From positions 1-20,522 of the forward strand of contig SKIC01000151.1 in the NCBI GenBank assembly GCA_007116685.1: a stretch of DNA of 20,522 nucleotides. Reading direction: 5' to 3'. The translations under genes were made by a program, and so were the position numbers. Below, one piece after another: positions 1 to 9,109 of this stretch. The notes under the pieces are model-generated. The model was not told where the DNA came from, ran no database searches, and worked only from the letters and a program-made list of their open reading frames with translations. Source of the DNA: Balneolales bacterium (lineage in GTDB: Bacteria > Bacteroidota > Rhodothermia > Balneolales > Natronogracilivirgulaceae). Each line of letters opens with the position of its first letter. Position 1 is the first letter of the stretch.

Positions 1-411
1 AGTGCTTTACCCGGTGAAGGCGACGATATGCAAATCAGCGAGGCAACATTACGATTAGATTACTTCAATCGTTTACCAATGACCGTGCGCCTTTTCTTGG
101 ATTTCCTCGATGAAGAAGATAACCTGATTACGCAAGTACCTCTGAGCCAGTCTGGCGAACAAGATATTGCCTTACGGTCAGGATTGATTGATCCCGGAAC
201 AAGATTTGCCGTTGCAGCAACTAACGACAGGTTAATTATTTCATTAAATAGTGATCAGTTAAAAGATCTTGCTAAAACAGCAAACATAAAATTACGTGGA
301 GAACTGGAAACACCATTTGTCGATGGTTCTTCTGAAGTAAGAGTTAGAGCAGATGATTACTTCGGCTTCAAACTATTCGGAAAATTCAAACTTATTACTA
401 CTGTAGATTAA
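1..411 (+). CDS. C-terminal part of an envelope protein of unknown function (5' end outside window)
   Basis: The reading frame is open from base 1 and ends at TAA 409-411. The first in-frame ATG is at 28, but the codons before it are also open and coherent, so this is the tail of a longer protein rather than a 127-residue gene. The visible part has alternating beta-strand-like stretches (LRLDYFNRLPMTVRLFLDF, then FAVAATNDRLIISLN) and ends in a strand rich in Phe, Lys and Leu. It resembles the C-terminal halves of Bacteroidota surface lipoproteins that are paired with DUF5723-like outer-membrane proteins. That resemblance is from memory of the pattern only. The next gene starts 4 bases after the stop, so the two are almost certainly co-transcribed and may act together at the outer membrane. 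No specific function can be given. Confidence 0.75.
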   Translation, partial: SALPGEGDDMQISEATLRLDYFNRLPMTVRLFLDFLDEEDNLITQVPLSQSGEQDIALRSGLIDPGTRFAVAATNDRLIISLNSDQLKDLAKTANIKLRGELETPFVDGSSEVRVRADDYFGFKLFGKFKLITTVD

Positions 412-415
412 AATT

Positions 416-1948
416 ATGACACGTTTTCTTCGTAATACCGGACTTGCATTAATTACTACGCTAATAGCTACCGGATTATCCTTTGCACAGGTAAATAATA
501 TTAACTCAGTTAATACTGGTATGGGTGGTGGTGGAACGGCGTTCACTTCCGGGCACCATGCTATTTTCCTGAATCCTGCTAACATGATGGTCAATAACAG
601 AGATACCAGATTGTCTTTTGGATTAATGGGATTTGGTACCGGAATTGGTGGTCCATTAGTTAATATTGGTGTTTACAACGATTATTTCACTACAGGTAGA
701 TTACTTGATACAGCTACATCATTGGAATTATCCAATGTGTGGTTTGGTGAAGAAATTGATGCCCGTAGCTCTTTGGGCTTTTATATGGATATCACTCCAA
801 TAGCGGCTAGTTATCGAGCTAATAAATCAGCGTTTGGATTTGCTGCCCGTACCAGAGTGTTTAACAGATTCGAAATCAATAAAGGAATGCTTCAACTTGG
901 CCTAACTGGTTTTAGTTCAGACACTTTCAGTGATTTTGTACCTGTCGGTTCTTCTTTAGAAATCATGGCTACTACTGAGTTAGCATTCTCCTATGCGCGC
1001 CAGGTTTGGCAGTCTAATCGATTTCTAATTGATGGTACTCATACAGTCTACGCCGGTGTCTCCCCTGTATTGGTTTTGGGACAGGGTTATCTGGGATTCG
1101 AAATGGATTCTGACCTTCGTATTCGCGAAGCTGAGGGTGATTTGACCCATCGTTTTGATATTTCTATGAGAACCGTTGGCGAACTCAGCAATAGTATGCA
1201 AGCTTTTGTAGATGCCAGAAATGCTGCTGAGAACCCTTCTGATGTAGATATTTCTGACTACCTCGATGATGGATTCAGCGATGCAGGCTCTGTGCTTGGT
1301 ACAGCTTTTAAATTTAATATTGGAGCCACTTATGAATGGGATCGAGGAGAAATTGCACGCACCCCAATTCTGGGTAGCGGTAAAAATATTATAAGAATGT
1401 CTGTTTCTCTGCAGGATATGGGATCAATTACCTTCGACAATACCAAAAGATTCAGCAGTAATGGAACATTGGACTGGAATGGAATTGATTTAGATCAGGA
1501 TAGAATAGACAGAGACTTCGATGGCGAAAGAGGTGATTACATCGATTATGTTCTCACGGACAGCCTGGCTAGTGATATCTATTTTAACTTTCAATCCGAA
1601 GACGCTTCAAGCTTCTCTATGCAAAGTACTCCTACCTTCACAGTTGGATTTGCATACATCTACGGAAGAGCATCTGCTGTATTAGATTTCGGTAAAGGCT
1701 ATAGCGATCATGGTTTTCATAATGATCGTGCCTTTATGACGTTAGGTGGTGAGTATAGAATTATCGACATCATCCCAATTCGATTTGGTATGAGAACAGG
1801 TGGCTACACTGAAACTTTATACTCATTCGGAACAGGGCTTAGCCTTAAGAATTTTGAGTTCTCTGTTGGAGCGATGACGCGCTCTGAATCCGGAGATCGT
1901 GGAACTGCTCTTGCATTTGCATGGAGTGGAATTCAGCTTCGATTTTAG
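416..1948 (+). CDS. Outer-membrane beta-barrel-like protein (DUF5723/FadL-like N-terminus)
   Basis: This 510-residue protein has a signal peptide: Arg3 and Arg6, a hydrophobic core at 9-22, and probable cleavage after SFA at residue 24. The mature N-terminus carries a glycine-rich patch (NTGMGGGGTAF) followed by HHAIFLNPANM. That layout is typical of FadL-like and DUF5723-type outer-membrane proteins in Bacteroidota, where a GxGGA..A segment precedes a WNPA-like motif. The rest alternates short amphipathic strands with polar and acidic loops, and it ends in a strand finishing with Phe (AFAWSGIQLRF), a usual C-terminal signature of outer-membrane barrels. The gene starts 4 bases after the upstream partial gene and is followed by a strong terminator, so it closes that operon. 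The substrate or role is unknown; transport or a surface scaffold are both possible. The assignment is by pattern, not by search. Confidence 0.72.
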   Translation: MTRFLRNTGLALITTLIATGLSFAQVNNINSVNTGMGGGGTAFTSGHHAIFLNPANMMVNNRDTRLSFGLMGFGTGIGGPLVNIGVYNDYFTTGRLLDTATSLELSNVWFGEEIDARSSLGFYMDITPIAASYRANKSAFGFAARTRVFNRFEINKGMLQLGLTGFSSDTFSDFVPVGSSLEIMATTELAFSYARQVWQSNRFLIDGTHTVYAGVSPVLVLGQGYLGFEMDSDLRIREAEGDLTHRFDISMRTVGELSNSMQAFVDARNAAENPSDVDISDYLDDGFSDAGSVLGTAFKFNIGATYEWDRGEIARTPILGSGKNIIRMSVSLQDMGSITFDNTKRFSSNGTLDWNGIDLDQDRIDRDFDGERGDYIDYVLTDSLASDIYFNFQSEDASSFSMQSTPTFTVGFAYIYGRASAVLDFGKGYSDHGFHNDRAFMTLGGEYRIIDIIPIRFGMRTGGYTETLYSFGTGLSLKNFEFSVGAMTRSESGDRGTALAFAWSGIQLRF

Positions 1949-1976
1949 TTTTAAATCAGCTAAAATATAATATACT

Positions 1977-2018
1977 AGAAAAGCCTCAGTACTAAACTAC
2001 TGAGGCTTTTCTTTTTTT
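1977..2018 (+). terminator. Rho-independent terminator after the outer-membrane protein gene
   Basis: A perfect 14-bp stem (1978-1991 paired with 1998-2011) with a 6-base loop is followed directly by seven T residues at 2012-2018. It lies 29 bases after the stop codon of the plus-strand gene. The minus-strand gene metZ ends at 2042, so the same hairpin may also stop transcription coming from that side, but the minus strand lacks a clean T tract. Confidence 0.93.
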
Positions 2019-2041
2019 AACCTAAAACTTAGGATAACTTT

Positions 2042-3208
2042 TCAATCTAACGCTTGCTCAATATCTCTCAATAAATCTTGAGCATCTTCTAAGCCGCATG
2101 AAATTCTGATTAAGCCATCTGTAATACCCAATTGTGCGCGCTCTTCTGCATGTAATTTTGAGTGGGTAGTTGTGGCCGGATGTGTGGCAATAGTTCGGGT
2201 ATCACCCAGATTTGAAGAACGGGAAATTATCTTCAAGCCATCAATAAATGAACGAGCTTTGGATTTATCATCCAACTTTATGGTGAAAAGTCCGCCACCG
2301 GCACTCATTTGTTTTTTTGCCAACGTAAAACTTGGATGGGATGGCAAAAAAGGATAACGAACTTCCTGAATGCTAGGATGCTTCTCTAAACATTCCGCAA
2401 GGAAAAGTGCTGATTTACAATGGCGCTCCATGCGCACACTTAATGTTTCCAGACTTTTTGAAAACATCCATGCATTAAATGGAGACATTGCAGGCCCGGC
2501 ATGACGTGTAAACGCTTGAACTTTTTCAATCAAATCGGCACTACCTAAAATAGCGCCGCCCAAGCCTCTACCCTGACCATCAATAAATTTTGTTGCGGAG
2601 TGAATCACGATATCAGCACCAAAAAGAGCAGGTTTCTGTAAGACCGGTGTAGCAAAACAATTATCCACATTCAGGATAAGATTATGTGCCTTTGCCAATT
2701 CTGAAGCCCATTCAAGATCAATAATTTCCAATCCTGGATTTGAGGGCGTTTCCAGATAAATCATCTTTGTGTCTGAAGTAATGGCTTTTTCCCAATCTTC
2801 GGGATTAGCTACATCCACGTATGTGTGCGTAATACCCCACTTTGCAAATACATTCGTTAGCAATTGATGAGTTGATCCAAAAAGAGCCCGGGAAACCAGA
2901 ATATGGTCTCCCTGCTCCAATAAGGCCGCCATACTTGAGAATACAGCGCTCATCCCAGATGCGGTAGCTATACCGGCTGCTGTTTGTTCTAAAGCACAAA
3001 GTTTATGGATAAACTCATCCGTATTAGGATTGGAATAACGAGAGTAAACATTACCCTCTACTTCCTGATTAAACAACTTTTCTGCGTGCTCAGCAGAATC
3101 AAACACAAAACTGGAAGTTAAAAACAAAGGCGTGGAATGCTCTCGCTGATCACTTCTCTGCGTTTGAATACGTACGGCTTTGGTGTCTGAACTCTGTTCT
3201 TTTGCCAT
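2042..3208 (-). CDS. metZ: O-succinylhomoserine sulfhydrylase (PLP-dependent)
   Basis: The 388-residue protein belongs to the Cys/Met metabolism PLP enzyme family (cystathionine gamma-synthase fold). It is expected to make homocysteine from O-succinylhomoserine and sulfide in the cytoplasm, on the direct-sulfhydrylation route to methionine. Visible signatures are NVYSRYSNPN (53-62, the active-site Tyr/Arg region), ATASGMSA (81-88), VDNCFATP (181-188, with the Asp that contacts the PLP ring) and HSATKFIDGQGRGLGG (203-218), with the PLP lysine at K207. The VSRALFGST and GPAMSPFNAWMF segments match the MetZ branch more closely than MetB or MetC. Length is normal. The gene follows ppc at 12 bases, so it is probably co-transcribed with it. 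A MetB-like activity cannot be excluded from sequence alone. Confidence 0.9.
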   Translation of the reverse strand: MAKEQSSDTKAVRIQTQRSDQREHSTPLFLTSSFVFDSAEHAEKLFNQEVEGNVYSRYSNPNTDEFIHKLCALEQTAAGIATASGMSAVFSSMAALLEQGDHILVSRALFGSTHQLLTNVFAKWGITHTYVDVANPEDWEKAITSDTKMIYLETPSNPGLEIIDLEWASELAKAHNLILNVDNCFATPVLQKPALFGADIVIHSATKFIDGQGRGLGGAILGSADLIEKVQAFTRHAGPAMSPFNAWMFSKSLETLSVRMERHCKSALFLAECLEKHPSIQEVRYPFLPSHPSFTLAKKQMSAGGGLFTIKLDDKSKARSFIDGLKIISRSSNLGDTRTIATHPATTTHSKLHAEERAQLGITDGLIRISCGLEDAQDLLRDIEQALD

Positions 3209-3220
3209 ATTATGAGCAGA

Positions 3221-6016
3221 TTATCCGGTACTTTGCATAGCAGCTGCGATTCCATTAATGCTGGAGAACATCAGCTGCTTCATTTCCTTTTTCTCTTCCT
3301 CTGAAGCCGTTCTCCATTTCTTCATCAATGATACTTGTAGCAAATTCAACACGTCGGTATATGGATTTCTCAGGTTTATCGATTTTTGAATCACAGGAGA
3401 TAAATCCAACATCTGCTCCTGATCCGTAATTTTCAATATCGCTTCACGTGCATCCTCAAATTCTTTCACAATTCTTTGATGGATGGGATTGTCGATGTCA
3501 TCACTGTAGAATTTAGAAATTTCTAAGTGTGCCCTTGCCATTTCACGCTCGCCATTATGCAATACTGCCTTAAAAAATCTCCATTTTTTGTAGTACTTCC
3601 GCAGACTTTCTAAATGCTCTGGATTATCAGTTATGGTTTTTAAAGCACCAAGTCCGAACCAGCCGGGTAAATTATATCGGACTTGAGTCCAGGCAAAAAC
3701 CCATGGAATTGCGCGAATATTATTCAAATCTACCTCATTCGACGATTTTCGGGAAACGGGTCGGGAGGCAATCGGCAACCGGCTGATATGCTCAATTGGG
3801 GTTATTGCTGTATACCATTGCCATAAGCCATCGCTTTGAACAAAAGACTTATACGCTGCCATCGAATTTTGAGCAATTTCTTCCATCAATTCGAAGCCTT
3901 TTCGGTAGTCATCCTCTTTGTTGCTGGTTATTCCCTTTGCATCAGCTGTTGTAACAACCATGGCGTGAATAACCTGCTCTAAATGACGACGCGCAATTGT
4001 AGACAAGGCATATCGGAAGGAAATAACCTCCCCCTGCTCAGTCATTCTGATTTTTCCATTATGGCAGGAAGATGGAAGCGCCATTACAGCCTGATTCGAA
4101 CGTCCGCCACCACGACCAACGGTTCCTCCTCTACCATGGAAGAGTCGGAAAGTTACATCGTGAGAACGGCAAATATCAGAAAGTTCCTCCTGAGCTTTGT
4201 GTAGCGCCCAGTTTGCCATCCAATAACCGCCATCTTTATTACTATCGGAATACCCGAGCATGATTTCCTGGAAATGACCACGGTTTTCCAAGTGCTTACT
4301 GTATACAGCATCATTAAATAATCGCTTCATCAAACCAGCACTGCGCTCAAGGTCATCCACAGTTTCAAAAAGTGGCACAAAATCCAAATCACCCTGAGCT
4401 TTACCATCTTTCAAACTCCAAATACCGAGTTCTTTGGCCATAAGCATCACTTCCAGCAAATCACTGCATTGATGCGTCATACTTACAATCAAACTACCAA
4501 TCGCTCCGGGATCGGTTCTTAGCGTTTTACGAATCACGCGAAACGTATCCATTACTTCATTGGTCTGATCAGATAAGCGAGCTTGCCTTGGAACCAATGG
4601 ACGAGGATTTTTTAATTCCTGATGTAGGATGTTGATTTTTTCTTCCTCATCCAGAGAAGCGTAATTGTCCGTTATGCCGGCTTCACGCAATAATTCACCA
4701 ACAGCGTCTTCATAAACCTGGCTGTGTTGGCGCACATCCAAAGAGGCAATAGAGTAACCAAATGTTTTAATTTGATAAATCAAATCCTGTAACTTGCCAA
4801 GATTGGCTAGTTCGTGAAATCCACAAGTGCGAAGAGCATTACGTAATACATACACATCCTCAATAAACGCTCCAACAGGATATTCGAATCCAGATTTATC
4901 AAATAAAGTATCTGTGACGATGTAATTTTTCTTTTCTCGCTTCAGTTTTTCAATAATCAGGCTGATTTTTACCCGAAACGGCTCATGCCAATGTTGCTTT
5001 ACCGAAGGTTGAAAATCCTCCATCAATTTTATGTCTTCATCAATGGAATTCTTCAATTCATCCGGGATATCAATCTGACGGGAAGAGATACTGTATTCTT
5101 TCCAAAGTTCGTCCAGAATTTCTTCGTATTTCTCGAAAGCGACCAGTTTATGCTGATTTAAGGTTTGCTCGGTAACCTCAGCGGTTACGAATGGATTTCC
5201 ATCCCTGTCACCACCTATCCACGAGCGATACTTCAAAATTACCGGTAGTTCAGGTATTTCACCGTAATATTGCTCAAATGCCAGTTCTAAATCACGATAA
5301 ATCGTTGCAATAACATTCCAAATCGAGGTTTTAAAAAAGTACAATCCATTTCTAACCTCATCATCTACGGTTAATTTTGAAGGACGCACATCATCAGTTG
5401 TCAAAAGTACACTGATTTGCTGATACAACTTAGAAATGTAATTTTCACGCTCATTTGGTGTGATATCCTGTGAACCAAGCCGCTCTAAAAGCCAGGATAT
5501 ATTTCCTTGCACATGCAAAATACTTCGGCGTCTGGCTTCCGTGGGGTGCGCAGTAAGTGTGGGTTGAATATCAATTTCTTTGATTAAAGCGAGCGCATCC
5601 TCAAATGATACTCCATTTTCATGAAGGTAATGAATGGCGGATTGTAGAGATTCCGGTCTTGGATTATCGGATGTAGCTTCAATTTCCCGTTCTCTGTTAA
5701 TTCGGATGATTTCCCGCTGCTCTGCCCTGTTCACCAAATGAAAAAATGACGTAAATGACCGCAGTAACCAATCAGCTTCTTTGATGCTAAGCTGATCCAT
5801 ATCCTTCAGGATTTTAAGACGTTCCGCAATTTCATCAGCATCATAGGCTTCTTTACACCGTTGGCGCATGGTTTCAACTTGTGTAAAAATATCTTTACCA
5901 GCCATTTTTCGGATGGCATCACCAAGAAGTGTACCAAGTAAATTGACCTGACGGCTAAGTGGTTTGGAGATTCCGTCTCCCTCGGCCTCTATTTGAAGTC
6001 CTTTCCAGCGGCGCAT
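3221..6016 (-). CDS. ppc: Phosphoenolpyruvate carboxylase
   Basis: The enzyme carboxylates PEP with bicarbonate to form oxaloacetate, refilling the TCA cycle and feeding the aspartate family. Both active-site signatures are present: TAHPTEARRRS at about residues 155-165 with the catalytic His, and LGYSDSNKDGG at about 587-597 with the catalytic Lys. The glycine loop FHGRGGTVGRGGG (about 626-638), GGDRDGNP (about 268-275) and a C-terminal STG are also there. I chose the ATG at 6016 (931 residues). The frame stays open to a GTG at 6121, but the extra 35 residues are hydrophobic and unlike any PEPC N-terminus, whereas the sequence from MRRWKGLQ runs into the usual N-terminal helix. No Shine-Dalgarno sequence precedes either start. 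It is the first gene of a likely ppc-metZ operon. Confidence 0.95.
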   Translation of the reverse strand: MRRWKGLQIEAEGDGISKPLSRQVNLLGTLLGDAIRKMAGKDIFTQVETMRQRCKEAYDADEIAERLKILKDMDQLSIKEADWLLRSFTSFFHLVNRAEQREIIRINREREIEATSDNPRPESLQSAIHYLHENGVSFEDALALIKEIDIQPTLTAHPTEARRRSILHVQGNISWLLERLGSQDITPNERENYISKLYQQISVLLTTDDVRPSKLTVDDEVRNGLYFFKTSIWNVIATIYRDLELAFEQYYGEIPELPVILKYRSWIGGDRDGNPFVTAEVTEQTLNQHKLVAFEKYEEILDELWKEYSISSRQIDIPDELKNSIDEDIKLMEDFQPSVKQHWHEPFRVKISLIIEKLKREKKNYIVTDTLFDKSGFEYPVGAFIEDVYVLRNALRTCGFHELANLGKLQDLIYQIKTFGYSIASLDVRQHSQVYEDAVGELLREAGITDNYASLDEEEKINILHQELKNPRPLVPRQARLSDQTNEVMDTFRVIRKTLRTDPGAIGSLIVSMTHQCSDLLEVMLMAKELGIWSLKDGKAQGDLDFVPLFETVDDLERSAGLMKRLFNDAVYSKHLENRGHFQEIMLGYSDSNKDGGYWMANWALHKAQEELSDICRSHDVTFRLFHGRGGTVGRGGGRSNQAVMALPSSCHNGKIRMTEQGEVISFRYALSTIARRHLEQVIHAMVVTTADAKGITSNKEDDYRKGFELMEEIAQNSMAAYKSFVQSDGLWQWYTAITPIEHISRLPIASRPVSRKSSNEVDLNNIRAIPWVFAWTQVRYNLPGWFGLGALKTITDNPEHLESLRKYYKKWRFFKAVLHNGEREMARAHLEISKFYSDDIDNPIHQRIVKEFEDAREAILKITDQEQMLDLSPVIQKSINLRNPYTDVLNLLQVSLMKKWRTASEEEKKEMKQLMFSSINGIAAAMQSTG

Positions 6017-6232
6017 AAGCGTAAATGTATTTCGGGTTTGTGTTGGCTTACAGAATGCTAAAAATATCAAAACTGTAGGTGAATAATAAATGTAAAGTTC
6101 ACAGATAATGCTATTTACCACATTTCGTTTGAAAAATGCTCAACCAAAAAAACACAGAAAGTTTTTCTTTTCCATCAAGTACAGATATATTCCAACCACC
6201 ACGTATCAAATCTTATAATTTCCAAAAAATCT
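6017..6232. other. Divergent intergenic region between ppc and tdk
   Basis: These 216 bases separate ppc (leftward) from tdk (rightward) and must hold the promoters of both operons. The stretch is AT-rich. I found no clear Bacteroidota-type promoter (TAnnTTTG with an upstream TTTG) and no convincing operator palindrome. Part of it (6017-6121) is open in the ppc frame but is probably leader rather than coding. Confidence 0.5.
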
Positions 6233-6913
6233 ATGCTGCACGAACCTACCGTATTGCCTCAAAATGTTGGATGGATTGAAGTTATTTGTGGAGGAATGTT
6301 TAGTGGCAAAACCGAAGAATTGATTCGTAGAGCGCGGCGTGCCCAAATTGCCGGCCAAAGTGTAGTTATTGTAAAGCCAAAAATTGACAATCGATATAGT
6401 GAAGATCAGGTTGTTTCACACAATTCTACGGCTTTACCAAGTATTGTAGCTGAAACGGCTGATCAGATTGTTTTGATGACAGGTAACGCCAGAGTTGTTT
6501 GTATTGATGAGGCTCAGTTTTTTGACAACCGATTAGTTGATGTAGCTAACACTCTGGCCAACGGCGGTAAACGTGTGATTCTGGCCGGATTAGATATGGA
6601 TTATATAGGCAAACCATTTGAGCCTATGCCTCATCTATTAGCTATTGCTGAATATGTCACCAAATTACATGCTATTTGCTCTGAAAGTGGTATGATTGCC
6701 AACTTCTCACAGCGTGTTGTGGCTGATGAAAGCCGAATTCTCGTTGGTGAAACGGATGCTTATGAGCCCCGTGCAAGGCACTGTTTCAGACCACCTACCG
6801 ATATTAGAAAAGGAAAACCCATCCCCAGACTAAATGCTGATGCTCGTGCGCAAGAAGCAAAACAATCTGCGAAAAGATCGCAGGAATTTGATGATGACGG
6901 TTTTGAAACCTAA
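6233..6913 (+). CDS. tdk: Thymidine kinase, type II
   Basis: This 226-residue protein phosphorylates thymidine (and deoxyuridine) with ATP in the salvage pathway. It shows the P-loop GGMFSGKT (20-27), the DNRYS segment (52-56), the Walker-B-like CIDEAQFF with the probable catalytic base E93, GLDMDYIGKPFEPM (119-132), and the lasso region with YEP near 177-179. Type II kinases normally bind zinc with four Cys/His residues in a C-terminal lasso. Here only C149 and C184 remain, while the other two positions are Ser152 and Ala181. The tail after residue 188 is a charged extension rich in Lys, Arg and Asp. The ATG at 6233 gives a normal N-terminus. The nucleoside transporter gene lies 26 bases downstream, which fits a nucleoside-salvage operon. 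Confidence 0.93.
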   Translation: MLHEPTVLPQNVGWIEVICGGMFSGKTEELIRRARRAQIAGQSVVIVKPKIDNRYSEDQVVSHNSTALPSIVAETADQIVLMTGNARVVCIDEAQFFDNRLVDVANTLANGGKRVILAGLDMDYIGKPFEPMPHLLAIAEYVTKLHAICSESGMIANFSQRVVADESRILVGETDAYEPRARHCFRPPTDIRKGKPIPRLNADARAQEAKQSAKRSQEFDDDGFET

Positions 6914-6928
6914 GGACTTAGTGAAAAC

Positions 6929-6933
6929 AGGAG
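6929..6933 (+). promoter_or_regulatory. Shine-Dalgarno sequence of the nucleoside transporter
   Basis: AGGAG lies 6 bases before the ATG at 6940. It stands out because most genes in this window have no recognisable Shine-Dalgarno sequence, and it fixes the start of the transporter gene. Confidence 0.7.
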
Positions 6934-6939
6934 TTATTT

Positions 6940-8274
6940 ATGATTGATGTTATTCATGGCATATTTGGCATGGCAGGTTTGCTTGGTATTGCCGTTTTAT
7001 TAAGCAATAACAGAAAAGCGATTTCATGGCGCCTGGTTGGTGTGGGAATCAGTATACAGTTCATGTTTGCTGTTTTCATTCTAAAAGGCACGGCTATGGG
7101 AGCATGGTTTGCCCCTCTGGGTTGGCCATTAAAAGCTTTCGATTTCCTGGCATCATTTTTTGTACTTGTTTTAGACTTTACCACCGAAGGTTCAAAATTC
7201 ATTTTTGGTGACCTTGCTTTAGGTCCTGCTGAAGGTGGAAGTCTTGGATTTTTCTTTGCTTTTCAGGTATTACCAACCATCGTGTTTTTCGCATCGATAA
7301 CCACCATTTTGTACCATTATGGCATTTTACAGGTTGTTGTAAAGTATATGGCCAAAGGGATGCAAAAACTGATGGGTGCATCCGGTGCTGAATCATTGTC
7401 AGTAACTGCAAATATTTTCGTTGGTCAAACTGAGTCGCCGCTTCTCATTAAACCGTTTATCGAAAAAATGACTCGCTCAGAGTTATTAGCTGTGATGTCT
7501 GGTGGTATGGCTACTATTGCTGGTGGTATTATGGCTGCATATATCATGATTTTAGGAGATGCCTATGCTATTGCTAACGAATTGGCAGTAGAAGTTGGGC
7601 GTCAGTTATTTGCGCAACAACTGCTTGCAGCCTCAGTAATGGCAGCACCTGCAGCTTTAGTAATTGCAAAGATTTTGTATCCGGAAACCGGAGATCCCGT
7701 TACTAAAGGCGATGTTAAAATGACTGTTGAAAAAACAGATAAGAACGGAATTGACGCTGCATCGTCAGGTGCCTCAGAAGGTTTAAAACTTGCTTTAAAC
7801 GTAGGCGCTATGTTATTAGCTTTCGTGGCTCTTATTGCCATGTTCAATCACATGCTGGGTTGGTTTGGTGATGTAACACGCCTTACAGACCTCTTCCCAA
7901 ATCTGGAATTAACCATTCAAACCATACTTGGATGGGTCTTCTTCCCTTTTGCCGTACTTATTGGGATACCAATAGTAGATGCTGCTGATGTAGGTGCATT
8001 ACTTGGAATAAAAGTAGTACTGACCGAATTTTTAGCTTTTGAAGGACTCTCTCAATTGGTTGCAGAGCAAACACTACAACCCAAAACTATCGCCATGGCA
8101 ACATTCGCTTTATGTGGATTTGCTAACTTTGCTTCTATCGCCATACAAATTGGAGGTATTGGCGGTCTGGCTCCAAATAGAAAATCAGAGCTCGCTGAAT
8201 TTGGAATAAAAGCTGTAATTGCCGGAAGTATGGCGAATTTAATGACAGCTACAATTGCAGGTATTCTTTTTTAG
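6940..8274 (+). CDS. nupC: Concentrative nucleoside transporter, CNT/NupC family
   Basis: The 444-residue inner-membrane protein imports nucleosides using an ion gradient. It has many hydrophobic segments (for example 8-22, 33-49, 104-122, 186-206, 286-304, 329-346, 425-443). CNT signatures are clear: FVGQTESPLLIKPF (160-173), whose GQTE loop contacts the nucleobase in known CNT structures; MTRSELLAVMSGGMATIAGG (177-196); a Glu in LTEFLAFEGL (E363); and CGFANFASIAIQIGGIG (392-408), whose N396 and S399 correspond to ribose-binding positions. A Shine-Dalgarno sequence precedes the start. The neighbour tdk would phosphorylate imported thymidine, so the pair forms an uptake and trapping unit. Substrate preference and whether the ion is H+ or Na+ cannot be read with confidence. 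Confidence 0.93.
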   Translation: MIDVIHGIFGMAGLLGIAVLLSNNRKAISWRLVGVGISIQFMFAVFILKGTAMGAWFAPLGWPLKAFDFLASFFVLVLDFTTEGSKFIFGDLALGPAEGGSLGFFFAFQVLPTIVFFASITTILYHYGILQVVVKYMAKGMQKLMGASGAESLSVTANIFVGQTESPLLIKPFIEKMTRSELLAVMSGGMATIAGGIMAAYIMILGDAYAIANELAVEVGRQLFAQQLLAASVMAAPAALVIAKILYPETGDPVTKGDVKMTVEKTDKNGIDAASSGASEGLKLALNVGAMLLAFVALIAMFNHMLGWFGDVTRLTDLFPNLELTIQTILGWVFFPFAVLIGIPIVDAADVGALLGIKVVLTEFLAFEGLSQLVAEQTLQPKTIAMATFALCGFANFASIAIQIGGIGGLAPNRKSELAEFGIKAVIAGSMANLMTATIAGILF

Positions 8275-8377
8275 AAGGCACAATTCAAATCAACACAGAA
8301 TAGATTGAGATGTTATGCGTTTGAAATCAGTATAACTTTTTAGTTATGCTGACTAATCTGTTCACTATCCTATATTT

Positions 8378-9109
8378 ATGATGATATTTTTTATAGCAAA
8401 ACGAGTTAATTTCGCAGTTTTATATACAGTAATTATAACTCTTTGCTTTTTGAGTTTTTCTGCCGAAGAAATTAGAGCCCAGGATTTTGATTTGATGGAT
8501 GCATCTCAAGGCAGATTCATGTACGAGAAGAGCCCTGAATCTCAGGGTATTATGGGTTATCCTTATTTGCACGAAGAATTCATTAATGGTACACTTTATC
8601 TAAGGAATGGCGAGAAAAGAGAAAATGTCCCCTTACGCTACGTGCCCTTCATAGATTCGCTACAAGTACAATTTGGCAGACATGCTCTTATAATGGATTC
8701 TAATCAAATTTCCCGATTTGAGTTTGTAGATAATGGCCAATTACGGACTTTCCAAAACGGTTATGAAAATGAAGAATTTGAAATCGAGCCACATCATTTT
8801 TTTGAAATTATATCAGATAATAATGGCCAAAAAATACTGATGCAGCACCGTAAGCAGTTTGCGCGTTCAAATTTCGACACCATTCATCAAACTGGCTCCC
8901 GATACGACGAATTCAGACCTCGGGGCACTATTTATATCGTTGAAAACGATGAGTGGGATACAATCAGACTTCGCAGAAGAGCCGTACTTTCTGTTTTAGG
9001 AAGTCATTCCTCACAATTACGTGCTTATGCTCAGGATAACAATCTCTCCTTCCGAAATGTGTACGATGTTCTTGAAATAATCACCTATCATCAACGCATT
9101 TCAAGCTGA
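8378..9109 (+). CDS. Exported protein of unknown function
   Basis: A 243-residue protein with an N-terminal signal peptide: Lys8 and Arg9, hydrophobic stretch 11-28, and probable cleavage after IRA at about residue 34. The mature part is rich in polar and aromatic residues and looks like mixed beta strands. The C-terminal third has the layout strand plus basic patch, then a helical Leu/Gly stretch, then LRAYAQDNNLSFRNVYDVLEI. I associate that pattern with a widespread family of uncharacterised Bacteroidota envelope proteins ending in 'KAYIKKNKLNF...L..LV.YYN'. No catalytic motif is visible. ATG codons occur at 8378 and 8381; either could be used, and no Shine-Dalgarno sequence is seen. It lies 103 bases after nupC and is flanked by gaps on both sides, so it may be a single-gene unit. 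Confidence 0.75.
   Translation: MMIFFIAKRVNFAVLYTVIITLCFLSFSAEEIRAQDFDLMDASQGRFMYEKSPESQGIMGYPYLHEEFINGTLYLRNGEKRENVPLRYVPFIDSLQVQFGRHALIMDSNQISRFEFVDNGQLRTFQNGYENEEFEIEPHHFFEIISDNNGQKILMQHRKQFARSNFDTIHQTGSRYDEFRPRGTIYIVENDEWDTIRLRRRAVLSVLGSHSSQLRAYAQDNNLSFRNVYDVLEIITYHQRISS

Noticed and set aside
6017..6121. N-terminal extension of PEP carboxylase from a GTG start
   Set aside because: The extra 35 residues are hydrophobic and have no counterpart in the family, and an ATG at 6016 gives a normal N-terminus.
8341..8377. Bacteroidota-type promoter before the exported protein at 8378
   Set aside because: The sequence is AT-rich but does not match TAnnTTTG with a properly spaced upstream TTTG.
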